From NCBI GenBank assembly GCA_031550535.1, contig JAVBOM010000007.1, forward strand, positions 1-64,000: a stretch of 64,000 nucleotides of DNA. The letters run 5' to 3'. The DNA is from Avichristensenella sp031550535. GTDB lineage: Bacteria > Bacillota > Clostridia > Christensenellales > Aristaeellaceae. The translations under genes and the position numbers were made by a program. Below are positions 32,472 through 42,112 of this stretch, piece after piece. A model generated the notes under the pieces. It made no database searches, had not been told where the DNA came from, and saw only the letters and a program-made list of their open reading frames with translations. Within the stretch, counting starts at the first letter, position 1. The number at the start of each line of letters is the position of its first letter.

Positions 32472-33098
32472 ATGCCAACCGTTAGCCTGAAAAACACCGA
32501 GGGCAAAGTCGTGGGGGAAGTGAACCTCAGCGACGCGCTCTTTGCCAGCGAAGTGAATCCCTTCGCGATGCACATGGTCGTCCGCGCGATCCTAAACGGA
32601 CGCCGCGTGGGCACCCAGTCCGCCCTGACCCGCACAGAGGTGCGCGGCGGCGGCAAGAAGATCTACCGCCAGAAGGGCACCGGCCGGGCGCGCCATCACG
32701 GCAGCCGCGCGCCGCAGTTCAAGAAGGGCGGCGTGGTTTTCGCGCCGAAGCCCCGCGATTACGACATCTCCGTCCCGAAAAAGGTCCGCCGTCTGGCGAT
32801 GCGCTCCGCGTTCACGTCCAAGGCGCAGGCGGACGAGATCATTGTGCTGGATAAACTGGCCCTTGCCGCGCCCAAAACGCGCGAAATGGTCAAGGTCCTG
32901 CGGAACCTGGGCGCGACCAAGAAGGTGCTCGTGCTCGTGGCCGAAAAGGACGAGGCGCTGCTGCGCGCCAGCCACAACATCCCCGGCGTGACCATCGCGC
33001 TGGTGAACACCATCAATGTCTACGAGATCCTGCGCCACGACGCGTTCATTCTGACGCAGGATGCCGTCCGCCAGGCCGAGGAGGTGTACGCGCAATGA
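32472..33098 (+). CDS. rplD: Ribosomal protein L4
   Basis: 208 residues. Conserved exit-tunnel loop RTEVRGGGKKIYRQKGTGRARHHGSRAPQFKKGG. L4 is the known autoregulator of S10 operons in some bacteria. Overlaps rplW by 4 bases. Confidence 0.98.
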   Translation: MPTVSLKNTEGKVVGEVNLSDALFASEVNPFAMHMVVRAILNGRRVGTQSALTRTEVRGGGKKIYRQKGTGRARHHGSRAPQFKKGGVVFAPKPRDYDISVPKKVRRLAMRSAFTSKAQADEIIVLDKLALAAPKTREMVKVLRNLGATKKVLVLVAEKDEALLRASHNIPGVTIALVNTINVYEILRHDAFILTQDAVRQAEEVYAQ

Positions 33099-33388
33099 AA
33101 GACCCGCACGATATCATCCGCCGCCCGGTGCTGACGGAAAAGGCGTACGAGGGATTCGGGGACAAGAAGTATGTGTTCGAGGTGGCTATCGCCGCCAACC
33201 GCACGGAGATCAAGCAGGCTGTGGAGGCGGTTTTCGGCGTGAAGGTCGAAAAGGTCAACACGATGCGCACGTTGGGCAAGATCAAGCGGCAGGGCAACCA
33301 CTCCGGCCGCACGCCCGAGATCAAGAAAGCCTATGTCACGCTGAAGAAGGATTCCAAGGGCATTGAATTCTTCGAGGGCATGGCGTAA
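33095..33388 (+). CDS. rplW: Ribosomal protein L23
   Basis: 97 residues, at the tunnel exit where trigger factor and SRP dock. Conserved IIRRPVLTEKAYEG and MRTLGKIKRQGNHSGRTPEIKKAYVTL. Starts inside the end of rplD (ATGA). Confidence 0.98.
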   Translation: MKDPHDIIRRPVLTEKAYEGFGDKKYVFEVAIAANRTEIKQAVEAVFGVKVEKVNTMRTLGKIKRQGNHSGRTPEIKKAYVTLKKDSKGIEFFEGMA

Positions 33389-33406
33389 TAGAGGGAGGGC
33401 AAACGC

Positions 33407-34240
<834 letters not shown>

Positions 34241-34252
34241 GGAGGCAAACGC

Positions 34253-34531
34253 ATGAGCAGATCCATCAAGAAGGGGCCTTTCGTGAGCGAGCGCCTTCTG
34301 AAGAAAGTCGAAGAGATGAACAACGCCGGCAAGAAAACCGTGCTGAAAACATGGAGCCGTGCCAGCACCATCTTCCCGGATTTCGTCGGCCACACCATCG
34401 CCGTGCATGACGGACGCAAGCACGTTCCGGTGTACATCACCGAAGAAATGGTCGGCCACAAGCTGGGCGAGTTCGCCCCGACCAGAACGTTCCGCGGTCA
34501 CGCGGGCGAAAAGGCTTCGGCCCGCAAGTAA
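34253..34531 (+). CDS. rpsS: Ribosomal protein S19
   Basis: 92 residues. MSRSIKKGPFV start, TWSRASTIFPDFVGHTIAVHDGRKHVPVYITEEMVGHKLGEFAPTRTFRGH is the whole conserved core. 30S head protein partnered with S13. Confidence 0.98.
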   Translation: MSRSIKKGPFVSERLLKKVEEMNNAGKKTVLKTWSRASTIFPDFVGHTIAVHDGRKHVPVYITEEMVGHKLGEFAPTRTFRGHAGEKASARK

Positions 34532-34545
34532 AGGAGATGAGATGA

Positions 34546-34932
34546 ATGGCCACCAGAACCCGTGAAAAGGCGGAAGCCCGGCGGCAGAACGCCGACAAGC
34601 GGCCGCACGCGGTCGCGAAGTACATCCGCATCTCCCCCCGAAAGGTCAAGATCGTCATCGATCTGATCCGCGGCAAGCAGGTTGACCAGGCGCTGGCGAT
34701 CCTGATGTACACGCCCAAGGCCGCCGCCCCGATCGTTGAAAAGCTGCTGAACTCCGCCATCGCCAATGCAGAGAACAACCTGGAGCTCCCCCGCGACACG
34801 CTGTATGTCGCCGAGGTGTTCGCAAATCCGGGCCCGGTGCTCAAGCGGTATGTCGCCCGCTCACGCGGAAGCGCGTCCCCGATGCTAAAGCGCACGAGCC
34901 ATATCACCGTTGTGCTGGACACCAAGCAGTAA
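34546..34932 (+). CDS. rplV: Ribosomal protein L22
   Basis: 128 residues, with a basic 20-residue N-terminal extension before the conserved AVAKYIRISPRKVKIVIDLIRGK. Its beta hairpin lines the exit tunnel. ATG at 34546; an overlapping ATG at 34542 is out of frame. Confidence 0.97.
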   Translation: MATRTREKAEARRQNADKRPHAVAKYIRISPRKVKIVIDLIRGKQVDQALAILMYTPKAAAPIVEKLLNSAIANAENNLELPRDTLYVAEVFANPGPVLKRYVARSRGSASPMLKRTSHITVVLDTKQ

Positions 34933-34953
34933 GAGGGAGAAGGAGGAATCATT

Positions 34954-35622
34954 TTGGGTCAGAAAGTAAATCCCCATGGAGCGCGCGTAGGCGTTATCAT
35001 GGACTGGAGCACCCGCTGGTTTGCGAGCAAAAAGGATTTCGCCAACAACCTCGAGCAGGATTTCCGCCTCCGCAAGATGCTCAAAGAGAAGCACAACGCG
35101 GCCGGCATTTCCCGCATTGATATCGAGCGTTCCACCGGAAAAATCACCGTGACGCTCTTCACCGCCAAGCCCGGTGTCGTGATCGGCAAGGGTGGCGCGG
35201 GTGTCGAAGCCCTGAAGAAGGAAATCGAAGCGTTCACGAAGCTGCCCGTCTCCCTGAACATCATGGAGATCAAGAACCCCGAGACGGACGCGCAGCTCGT
35301 GGCTGAGAGCATCGCCCAGCAGCTGGAGCGCCGCATCTCGTTCCGCCGCGCGATGAAGCAGTCCATCCAGCGCGCGATGAAGGGCGGCGCCAAGGGCATC
35401 AAGACCGGTGTCAGCGGCCGTCTCGGCGGCGCGGACATCGCCAGGAGCGAAGGCTACCACGAAGGTTCCATCCCGCTGCAGACGCTCCGCGCGAACATCG
35501 ACTACGGCTTTGCCGAGGCAAAGACCACCTATGGCCGCCTGGGGGTCAAAGTTTGGATCTACAAGGGGCAGATTCTGCCCAAGAGCAAAAAGAACCCCGT
35601 CCGGACCGAAGGAGGCAGATAA
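34954..35622 (+). CDS. rpsC: Ribosomal protein S3
   Basis: 222 residues, KH domain with GVVIGKGGAGVEALKKEI. Surrounds the mRNA entry channel. TTG start with AGGAGG upstream, beginning GQKVNPHGARVGV as in the family. 21 bases after rplV. Confidence 0.97.
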   Translation: MGQKVNPHGARVGVIMDWSTRWFASKKDFANNLEQDFRLRKMLKEKHNAAGISRIDIERSTGKITVTLFTAKPGVVIGKGGAGVEALKKEIEAFTKLPVSLNIMEIKNPETDAQLVAESIAQQLERRISFRRAMKQSIQRAMKGGAKGIKTGVSGRLGGADIARSEGYHEGSIPLQTLRANIDYGFAEAKTTYGRLGVKVWIYKGQILPKSKKNPVRTEGGR

Positions 35623-35625
35623 ACC

Positions 35626-36057
35626 ATGTTGATGCCAAAGAGAGTCAAACGGCGTCGCGTGTTCCGCGGCCGTATGAAGGGCAAGGCCCAGCGCGGCAAC
35701 TTCATCGCCTACGGCGAGTACGGCCTCGTGGCAACCGAACCCTGCTGGATCACCTCCAACCAGATCGAAGCCGCCCGTATCGCGCTGACGCGCTACACCC
35801 GCCGCGGCGGTCAGGTGTGGATCAAGATTTTCCCCGACAAGCCCGTGACCGAAAAGCCCGCCGAAACCCGCATGGGCAGCGGCAAGGGTTCGCCGGAATA
35901 CTGGGTGGCCGTCGTCAAGCCCGGCCGCATCCTCTTTGAGATCGCGGGCGTCGAAGAAGAAGTCGCGCGCGAGGCGCTCCGCCTGTGCGGCCACAAACTT
36001 CCCGTCAAAACGAAGTTTGTCAAGCGCGAGAAAGAAGCGGGAGGTGAGGCTGAATGA
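35626..36057 (+). CDS. rplP: Ribosomal protein L16
   Basis: 143 residues. MLMPKRVKRRRVFRGRMKG start and the RMGSGKGSPEYWVAVVKPGRILFE core. Organises the A-site region of 23S rRNA. Overlaps rpmC by 4 bases. Confidence 0.98.
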   Translation: MLMPKRVKRRRVFRGRMKGKAQRGNFIAYGEYGLVATEPCWITSNQIEAARIALTRYTRRGGQVWIKIFPDKPVTEKPAETRMGSGKGSPEYWVAVVKPGRILFEIAGVEEEVAREALRLCGHKLPVKTKFVKREKEAGGEAE

Positions 36058-36248
36058 AGGCCAGCGAACTGAGAAAGCTCGATTCCGCGGCCCTGGAGGC
36101 CAAGGTCAAGGAACTGAAGACCGAGCTGTTCAACCTCCGCTTTCAGCTTGCCACCGGGCAGCTTGAGAACACCATGGTGATCCGGGAAGTCCGCCGCGAC
36201 ATCGCGCGCGCCAAAACCCTGATCCGCCAGAACGAGCTTAAAGCTTGA
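36054..36248 (+). CDS. rpmC: Ribosomal protein L29
   Basis: 64 residues, two-helix hairpin (LEAKVKELKTELFNLRFQLATGQLENTMVIREVRRDIARAKTLI). Tunnel-exit protein beside L23. Confidence 0.97.
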   Translation: MKASELRKLDSAALEAKVKELKTELFNLRFQLATGQLENTMVIREVRRDIARAKTLIRQNELKA

Positions 36249-36268
36249 CGAGAAGGGAGATAGCAGCT

Positions 36269-36529
36269 ATGGCCGAACAAAGAGGCATCCGCAAGACCCG
36301 CTCCGGCGTGGTCGTCAGCGATAAAATGGACAAGACGATCGTCGTGGCCATCCGCACCCGCGTCAAGCATCCGCTGTACGGCAAGATCATGAACCGCACG
36401 ACGAAGCTGAAGGCGCACGACGAAAAGAACGAATGCGGCGTTGGCGACCGCGTTCTGGTGATGGAAACCCGGCCGCTGAGCAAGGAAAAGCATTGGCGGC
36501 TCGTGGAAATTATCGAGAAGGCCAAGTAA
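36269..36529 (+). CDS. rpsQ: Ribosomal protein S17
   Basis: 86 residues, OB fold, with KTRSGVVVSDKMDKTIVVAI and GDRVLVMETRPLSKEKHWRLVEI. ATG at 36269 chosen because AAGGGAGAT lies upstream; the frame opens earlier at a TTG inside the end of rpmC without a site. Confidence 0.96.
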   Translation: MAEQRGIRKTRSGVVVSDKMDKTIVVAIRTRVKHPLYGKIMNRTTKLKAHDEKNECGVGDRVLVMETRPLSKEKHWRLVEIIEKAK

Positions 36530-36542
36530 GGAGGGGAACCCC

Positions 36543-36911
36543 GTGATTCAACCGCAAACCAGGCTGAAAGTAGCCGACAACTCCGGCGCGAAGGAAATCA
36601 TGTGCATTCGTGTGCTCGGGGGTTCCTTCCGCCGCGACGGCGGCATCGGCGATGTCATCGTCGCCAGCGTCAAGTCCGCCAACCCCGGCGGCACGGTGAA
36701 GAAGGGCGAGGTGGTCAAGGCCGTCATCGTCCGCATGCACAAGTCAAAGCGCCGCCCGGACGGCAGCTACATCCGCTTTGACGACAACGCCGCCGTCATC
36801 ATCAACGACCAGAAGCAGCCGCGCGGCACCCGCATCTTTGGGCCGGTCGCCCGTGAACTGCGCGAGAAGGACTACATGAAGATCGTCTCCCTCGCGCCGG
36901 AAGTGCTGTAA
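36543..36911 (+). CDS. rplN: Ribosomal protein L14
   Basis: 122 residues, invariant length. MIQPQTRLKVADNSGAKEIMCIRVLGG start. GTG start with AGGAGGGG. Forms an intersubunit bridge and is the docking site of RsfS. Confidence 0.98.
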   Translation: MIQPQTRLKVADNSGAKEIMCIRVLGGSFRRDGGIGDVIVASVKSANPGGTVKKGEVVKAVIVRMHKSKRRPDGSYIRFDDNAAVIINDQKQPRGTRIFGPVARELREKDYMKIVSLAPEVL

Positions 36912-36926
36912 GGAGAGTGGACGAGA

Positions 36927-37259
36927 ATGAACAAAGTGAAGAGTCTCCACGTCCACAGCGGCGACACCGTCGTTGTGATTTCCGGCGATGAGAAGGGCAA
37001 GCGGGGCAAGATTCTCCGTGCCGTCCCCAAGACCGGCAGGGTCGTGGTGGAAGGCGTGGCCATGGTCACCAAGCACCAGAAGGCGCGCGGCCAGGGCATG
37101 GAGGGCGGCATCATCCACAAGGAAGCCGCCATTGACGCGTCCAATGTCATGCTGATTTGCCCCAAGTGCGGCAAGGCCACCCGCAACGCTCACAAAATCC
37201 TCGACGATGGCAAGAAGGTGCGCATGTGCAAAAAGTGCAACGCAACCTTCGAGAAATGA
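36927..37259 (+). CDS. rplX: Ribosomal protein L24
   Basis: 110 residues. KOW motif VHSGDTVVVISGDEKGKRGKIL and a C-terminal zinc-ribbon-like pair CPKCGKATR...MCKKCNATF. Initiates 50S assembly. Confidence 0.97.
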   Translation: MNKVKSLHVHSGDTVVVISGDEKGKRGKILRAVPKTGRVVVEGVAMVTKHQKARGQGMEGGIIHKEAAIDASNVMLICPKCGKATRNAHKILDDGKKVRMCKKCNATFEK

Positions 37260-37273
37260 GGAGGGGATAGCAG

Positions 37274-37819
37274 ATGGTTAACCGCCTGAAGGAGAAATAC
37301 GCAGCCGAGGTTATGCCCGCGATGCAGCAGCGGTTCGGCTACACGAACGTAAATCAGATTCCCAAGATCGAAAAGGTTGTTATCAACATGGGTCTTGGCG
37401 ACTGCAAGGACAACGCGAAGGGACTGGAAGCCGCCGTGGGCGACCTGGGCACGATCGCCGGCCAGAAGCCGGTCGTGACCAAGGCGAAGAAGTCCGTCGC
37501 GAACTTCAAGCTCCGCGCCGGCATGTCGATTGGCGCGAAGGTGACGCTGCGCGGCGAGCGCATGTATCACTTCGTCGACAAGCTGATGAACATCGCGCTC
37601 CCGCGCGTGCGCGACTTCCACGGCGTGTCCAACAAGGCGTTCGACGGCCGCGGCAACTACGCGCTGGGCGTCCGCGAGCAGCTCTTGTTCCCCGAAATCG
37701 AATACGACAAGGTTGATAAGATCCGCGGCATGGAGATGATTATCGTCACCACCGCCAAGACGGACGAAGAAGCCCGCGAACTGCTCCGCCTGATGGGCAT
37801 GCCGTTCGCGCAAGCGTAA
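37274..37819 (+). CDS. rplE: Ribosomal protein L5
   Basis: 181 residues. Conserved IEKVVINMGLGDCKDNAKGLEAAVGDL and RGERMYHFVDKLMNIALPRVRDF. Binds 5S rRNA in the central protuberance. GAGGAGGGG upstream. Confidence 0.98.
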   Translation: MVNRLKEKYAAEVMPAMQQRFGYTNVNQIPKIEKVVINMGLGDCKDNAKGLEAAVGDLGTIAGQKPVVTKAKKSVANFKLRAGMSIGAKVTLRGERMYHFVDKLMNIALPRVRDFHGVSNKAFDGRGNYALGVREQLLFPEIEYDKVDKIRGMEMIIVTTAKTDEEARELLRLMGMPFAQA

Positions 37820-37837
37820 AGGAGGGGGGGAAAAAAG

Positions 37838-38023
37838 ATGGCTAAACTCAGCATGAAAATTAAGCAGCAGCGCCCGCCGAAATTCTCCACCCGCGCCTAC
37901 ACGCGCTGCCGCCTGTGCGGCCGTCCGCATGCGGTGCTCCGCAAGTACGGCGTCTGCCGCATTTGTTTCCGCGAGCTGGCGTACGCCGGCCAGATTCCCG
38001 GCGTCCGCAAGGCGAGCTGGTAA
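37838..38023 (+). CDS. rpsN: Ribosomal protein S14, zinc type
   Basis: 61 residues, the short zinc-binding form with CRLCGRPHAVLRKYGVCRICFREL (C-x2-C...C-x2-C). AGGAGGGG upstream. Confidence 0.98.
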   Translation: MAKLSMKIKQQRPPKFSTRAYTRCRLCGRPHAVLRKYGVCRICFRELAYAGQIPGVRKASW

Positions 38024-38037
38024 AGGAGGTACAGAGC

Positions 38038-38433
38038 ATGGTCGTAAATGATCCCATCGCCGATATGCTGACCAGAATCCGCAACGCGCAGATCGCTGGG
38101 CACGACAACGTGAGCATTCCGGCTTCCAACATGAAGAAGTCGATCGCCAAGATACTGCTGTCCGAAGGCTTCGTCAAGAACGTTGAGTTCCTGAACGACG
38201 GCGTCCAGGGCAACATCCGCGTGACGCTGAAGTACGCCGACAAGCGCCCCGTCATCGTGGGTCTGAAGCGCATCAGCCGCCCGGGCCTGCGTGTGTACGC
38301 GCGCGTGAACGAGATTCCCAAGGTCCTCGGCGGCTTGGGCACGGCAATCATCTCCACGCCCAAGGGCGTGATGACGGACAAGGAAGCTAGGAAGCAGGCC
38401 GTCGGCGGCGAAGTGCTGGCTTTCATCTGGTAA
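38038..38433 (+). CDS. rpsH: Ribosomal protein S8
   Basis: 131 residues. VVNDPIADMLTRIRNAQ start, GTAIISTPKGVMTDKEARKQAVGGEVLAFIW end. Central organiser of the 30S platform and known repressor of spc operons in enterobacteria. ATG at 38038 with AAAGGAGGT. A PE copy follows the stop. Confidence 0.98.
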   Translation: MVVNDPIADMLTRIRNAQIAGHDNVSIPASNMKKSIAKILLSEGFVKNVEFLNDGVQGNIRVTLKYADKRPVIVGLKRISRPGLRVYARVNEIPKVLGGLGTAIISTPKGVMTDKEARKQAVGGEVLAFIW

Positions 38434-38437
38434 GAGG

Positions 38438-38493
38438 TCGGGATTCCTTACGGAATCCCCTTATGGCGCCCGATTTTTCAAATCGCGCCGCCA
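38438..38493 (-). repeat. PE element, variant A, inside the ribosomal operon
   Basis: GGGATTCCTTACGGAATCCC, TTATGGCGCCCGA, TTTTTCAAATCGCGCCGCC. Sits in an unusually long 161-base gap between rpsH and rplF; other gaps in this operon are mostly under 70 bases. Confidence 0.9.
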
Positions 38494-38594
38494 TCTACCC
38501 GCCAATGCTAAGGCGCGCAGCGCCATCACGGTAGGGCCCCCGGGTCCCGGTTCGCCGGGAAACCGGAAAAGGCTATTCCGTAAGGAGGAAAAGC

Positions 38595-39134
38595 ATGTCT
38601 CGTATAGGTAAGCTCCCCATTCCGATCCCTTCCGGCGTCAAAATCGACATCGGCGAGGACGGCACCATCACGGTAAAGGGGCCTAAGGGCACCCTCGCCG
38701 AGCAGGTCAAGGGCGGCATCCTGGTCAAGGAAGACAACGGCCAGCTCGTCCTGACCCGTCCCACCGATTCCAAGCCGCACAAGGCCCTGCACGGGCTGTA
38801 CCGCGCGCTGGTGAACAACCTGGTCGTCGGCGTGACCGATGGGTTCTCCAAAACCCTGGAGCTCGTCGGCACCGGCTACCGCGCGCAGGCGCAGGGCGAC
38901 ACGCTCACGATCAACATTGGCTTCAGCCACCCGGTCGTGTTCAAGGCGCCCGAGAATATCTCGTTTGAGACGCCCGCCCCGACGAAAATCGTCGTCCGTG
39001 GCATCAACAAGCAGCAGGTCGGCAACCTGGCCGCGGACATCCGCAAGATCCGTAAGCCCGAACCGTACCTGGGCAAGGGCATCAAGTACGAAAACGAGCA
39101 TATCCGCCGCAAGGAAGGCAAGGCCGGAAAATAA
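38595..39134 (+). CDS. rplF: Ribosomal protein L6
   Basis: 179 residues. SRIGKLPIPIPSGVKIDI start and EPYLGKGIKYENEHIRRKEGKAGK end. Near the factor-binding site of the 50S. AAGGAGG upstream. Confidence 0.98.
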   Translation: MSRIGKLPIPIPSGVKIDIGEDGTITVKGPKGTLAEQVKGGILVKEDNGQLVLTRPTDSKPHKALHGLYRALVNNLVVGVTDGFSKTLELVGTGYRAQAQGDTLTINIGFSHPVVFKAPENISFETPAPTKIVVRGINKQQVGNLAADIRKIRKPEPYLGKGIKYENEHIRRKEGKAGK

Positions 39135-39155
39135 TCAGAAGGGGAGTGAGCGCGA

Positions 39156-39521
39156 ATGTTCAATAAAAGGGACAAGAATGAGGTTCGCAAGATCCGTCAC
39201 GAGCGCGTCCGGGAGAAGATCACCGGCACGCCCGAGATGCCAAGGCTCTGCGTGTTCCGCAGCCTGAAGCATATCTACGTACAGCTCATCGACGATTCGA
39301 AGGGTGTAACGCTGGTTTCCGCCTCGACAATGGACCCGGCCGTTCGCGGCCAGGCATCCGGTGACAAAAAAAGCGCGGCCAAGCTGGTTGGCAAAACCGT
39401 CGGCGAGCGCGCGCTGCAGGCAGGCTTCAAGTCCGTTGTGTTCGACCGCGGTGGCTACGTCTACACGGGCCGCGTGCAGGCCGTGGCCGATGGCGCAAGA
39501 GAAGCCGGATTGGAGTTCTGA
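39156..39521 (+). CDS. rplR: Ribosomal protein L18
   Basis: 121 residues. RKIRHERVREKITGTPEMPRLCVFRS core; ends FDRGGYVYTGRVQAVADGAREAGLEF. Binds 5S rRNA with L5. Confidence 0.98.
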   Translation: MFNKRDKNEVRKIRHERVREKITGTPEMPRLCVFRSLKHIYVQLIDDSKGVTLVSASTMDPAVRGQASGDKKSAAKLVGKTVGERALQAGFKSVVFDRGGYVYTGRVQAVADGAREAGLEF

Positions 39522-39523
39522 GT

Positions 39524-40135
39524 ATGGATAACATGCAAAATCAGCAGCAACCCCAGGCGCCGTTCCATGGCAGGGACAACAGGGATAACCGCGGACCGCG
39601 CCGGGATGATCACCGTGGTGGGCCGCGCCGGGACCGTCGGGACCGGAATGAGGAGCCGCCGGAGTTCAAAGAGAAGCTGGTCGCCGTCAACCGCGTGACC
39701 AAGGTCGTCAAGGGCGGCCGTAACTTCCGTTTCTCCGCCCTGGTCGTCATCGGCGATGAGAAGGGCCGCGTCGGCTGCGGCATGGGCAAGGCCACGGAAA
39801 TCCCCGAGGCCATCCGCAAGGCGGTCGAAGCAGCCAAGAAAAAGCTGATCACCGTTCCGTTCAAGGACACGACGATCCCGCACGAGGCCGTGGGACAGTT
39901 TGGCACGGGCAAAGTGCTGCTGTTGCCGGCCCCGGAAGGAACGGGTGTTATCGCGGGCGGCCCCGCGCGCGCCGTGCTTGAGCTGTGCGGCATCAAGGAT
40001 ATCCGCACCAAGTCCTACGGGACGAATAACCCGATCAACATGGTCAAGGCGACGATCGAAGGCCTTCGCGGTCTGCGCAGCGCCGAACAGGTCGCCAAAC
40101 TTCGCGGGAAGACCGTCGAAGAATTGCTGGGCTGA
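39524..40135 (+). CDS. rpsE: Ribosomal protein S5 with extended N-terminus
   Basis: 203 residues. The first 40 are a Gln/Asn/Arg/Asp-rich extension (NNGQ-like, RRDDHRGGPRRDRRDRNEE) not present in the 166-residue B. subtilis form; the S5 double-stranded-RNA-binding fold follows (EFKEKLVAVNRVTKVVKGGR). Two bases after rplR, so its ribosome site lies in the rplR end. Confidence 0.97.
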   Translation: MDNMQNQQQPQAPFHGRDNRDNRGPRRDDHRGGPRRDRRDRNEEPPEFKEKLVAVNRVTKVVKGGRNFRFSALVVIGDEKGRVGCGMGKATEIPEAIRKAVEAAKKKLITVPFKDTTIPHEAVGQFGTGKVLLLPAPEGTGVIAGGPARAVLELCGIKDIRTKSYGTNNPINMVKATIEGLRGLRSAEQVAKLRGKTVEELLG

Positions 40136-40150
40136 GGAGGCTGAAGAACG

Positions 40151-40336
40151 ATGAAAAAGTTAAAGATCACGCTGGTCAAATCACCGATCTCCAGCCTGAA
40201 GAAGCATATCCGCACGGTTGAGGCGCTCGGCCTTCACAAGCTCCACCATACCGTGGTGCATGAAGACAATCCCTCCATCCGCGGCATGCTCTTTGTTGTC
40301 CGGCACATGGTCACCGTCGAAGAGATTGACCAATAA
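40151..40336 (+). CDS. rpmD: Ribosomal protein L30
   Basis: 61 residues, standard bacterial length. KKLKITLVKSPISSLKKHIRTVEALGL core. GAGGAGG upstream. Confidence 0.97.
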   Translation: MKKLKITLVKSPISSLKKHIRTVEALGLHKLHHTVVHEDNPSIRGMLFVVRHMVTVEEIDQ

Positions 40337-40348
40337 GGAGGCACCCAG

Positions 40349-40789
40349 ATGAAATTGCATGAGCTTTCGCCCGCCCCCGGCTCGGTTTCGGCGCCCAAGC
40401 GCCTGGGCCGCGGTCCGGGATCGGGTCTGGGCAAAACCAGCGGCAAGGGCCACAAGGGCCAAAAGGCCCGCAGCGGCCATGGCAAGGGCCCGTACTTTGA
40501 GGGCGGCCAGCTCCCGCTGACCCGCCGCCTGCCCAAGCGCGGCTTTACCAACATCTTCAAGAAGGAATACGCGTGCGTCAATGTCTCCGCGCTGGATGCG
40601 TTTGAGAACGGCGCGACGGTGGACGTTGCCGCGCTGATGAACCTGGGCCTGGTGAAAAAGCCGATGGACGGCCTGAAGCTGCTGGGCAACGGCGAAATCA
40701 CCAAGAAGCTGACCGTACAGGCGACCAAGTTCACGAACGCTGCAAAGGAAAAGATTGAGGCTGCAGGCGGGAAAGCCGAGGTGGTCTGA
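40349..40789 (+). CDS. rplO: Ribosomal protein L15
   Basis: 146 residues. Glycine-rich N-terminal arm (KRLGRGPGSGLGKTSGKGHKGQKARSG) threading the 23S rRNA. AAGGAGG upstream. secY starts one base after its stop. Confidence 0.98.
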   Translation: MKLHELSPAPGSVSAPKRLGRGPGSGLGKTSGKGHKGQKARSGHGKGPYFEGGQLPLTRRLPKRGFTNIFKKEYACVNVSALDAFENGATVDVAALMNLGLVKKPMDGLKLLGNGEITKKLTVQATKFTNAAKEKIEAAGGKAEVV

Positions 40790-40790
40790 C

Positions 40791-42059
40791 ATGTTTGAAA
40801 CGCTTCGCAACGCATGGCGGATCCAGGAGCTTCGCAAAAAGATCCTGTACACCCTCTTCATGCTGCTGATCTACCGGTTGGCCGGCGTCATCCCCGTCGC
40901 GGGCATTGACGTGGCGCAGGTCGCCACGCAGATGGAGCGTTTCTCGCTGCTCAACTTCCTGAGCGCGATGACTGGTAACCAGTTCTCGCAGATGACCATC
41001 ATGGCGATGGGCATCTCCCCCTACATCAACGCGTCGATCATCATGCAGCTGCTGACCGTCGCCATTCCGTACCTGGAGAACCTCCAGAAGGAAGGCGAGG
41101 ACGGCCGCAAGAAGATCGCGCAGATCACCCGCTACGTCACGGTTATCCTGGGCTTCGTGCAGGCCGTCGGTCTGGTCGTGGGCCTGGGCGCGATGAAGTC
41201 CGAGACGTTCGGCTCCCCGTTCGTCACGTCCTGTGTCATCGGCATTTCGATGGCCGCGGGCACCACGCTCGCCATGTGGATCGGCGAGCGCATCACGGAA
41301 AACGGTGTGGGCAACGGCATTTCGCTGCTGATCTTCGCCGGCATCATCGCCTCGCTGTTCAACTGGGCGGTCACGGGCATCACGTCGCTGTTCACCACCA
41401 CGGTGACGGTCACGGGCATCATCACCGCCGTCTGCGTCATCATCGGCATCCTGATCATGGTCACCGCCGTGACATTCGTGGACATGGGCGAGCGGCGCGT
41501 GCCAGTGCAGTACGCCAAGCGCGTGGTGGGCCGCAAGATGTACGGCGGCCAGAGCACGCACATCCCGATGAAGGTCAACTCCTCGGGCGTGCTCCCGCTG
41601 ATCTTCGCGTATTCCATCATCCAGTTCCCGGGTACCATTATGGGCTTCTGGCCGAACAGCCCCATTTCGTCCTGGTGGAACACTACCTTCATGAACAGCA
41701 TATGGCAACAACTGGTGCTGGCCGTGATGATTATCTTCTTCGCCTACTTCTACACGAGCATCTCGTTCAACCCGGTTGACATCGCCAAGAACATGCAGCA
41801 GAACGGCGGCACCATCCCGGGCATTCGCCAGGGCAAGCCGACGAGCGATTACCTGAGCAAGATCAGCAACCGCATCACGCTGTTTGGCGGTGTGTTCCTC
41901 GCGGTGCTGGCGGTGATCCCGACCATGGCGACGCAGCTCGGCGGCATCAACCTGCCGTTCGCGGCCAGCTCGCTCCTGATCGCGGTATCCGTCTCGTTGG
42001 AAACCACGCGGCAGTTGGAGAGCCAGATGCTGGTGCGGCACTACAAGGGGTTCCTCTAA
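40791..42059 (+). CDS. secY: Preprotein translocase subunit SecY
   Basis: 422 residues, ten membrane segments. Starts MFETLRNAWRIQELRKKILYTLFMLLIYRLA; plug/gate region ISPYINASIIMQLL (family signature) at about 78-91; C-terminal cytoplasmic tail RQLESQMLVRHYKGFL. Channel of the Sec translocon. ATG at 40791; the longer frame back to 40755 lies within rplO. Confidence 0.98.
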   Translation: MFETLRNAWRIQELRKKILYTLFMLLIYRLAGVIPVAGIDVAQVATQMERFSLLNFLSAMTGNQFSQMTIMAMGISPYINASIIMQLLTVAIPYLENLQKEGEDGRKKIAQITRYVTVILGFVQAVGLVVGLGAMKSETFGSPFVTSCVIGISMAAGTTLAMWIGERITENGVGNGISLLIFAGIIASLFNWAVTGITSLFTTTVTVTGIITAVCVIIGILIMVTAVTFVDMGERRVPVQYAKRVVGRKMYGGQSTHIPMKVNSSGVLPLIFAYSIIQFPGTIMGFWPNSPISSWWNTTFMNSIWQQLVLAVMIIFFAYFYTSISFNPVDIAKNMQQNGGTIPGIRQGKPTSDYLSKISNRITLFGGVFLAVLAVIPTMATQLGGINLPFAASSLLIAVSVSLETTRQLESQMLVRHYKGFL

Positions 42060-42112
42060 AATGCTGATGAACCCCGTGCCGCGAAACTTTGAACGATGAA
42101 GGGAGGATGTCC

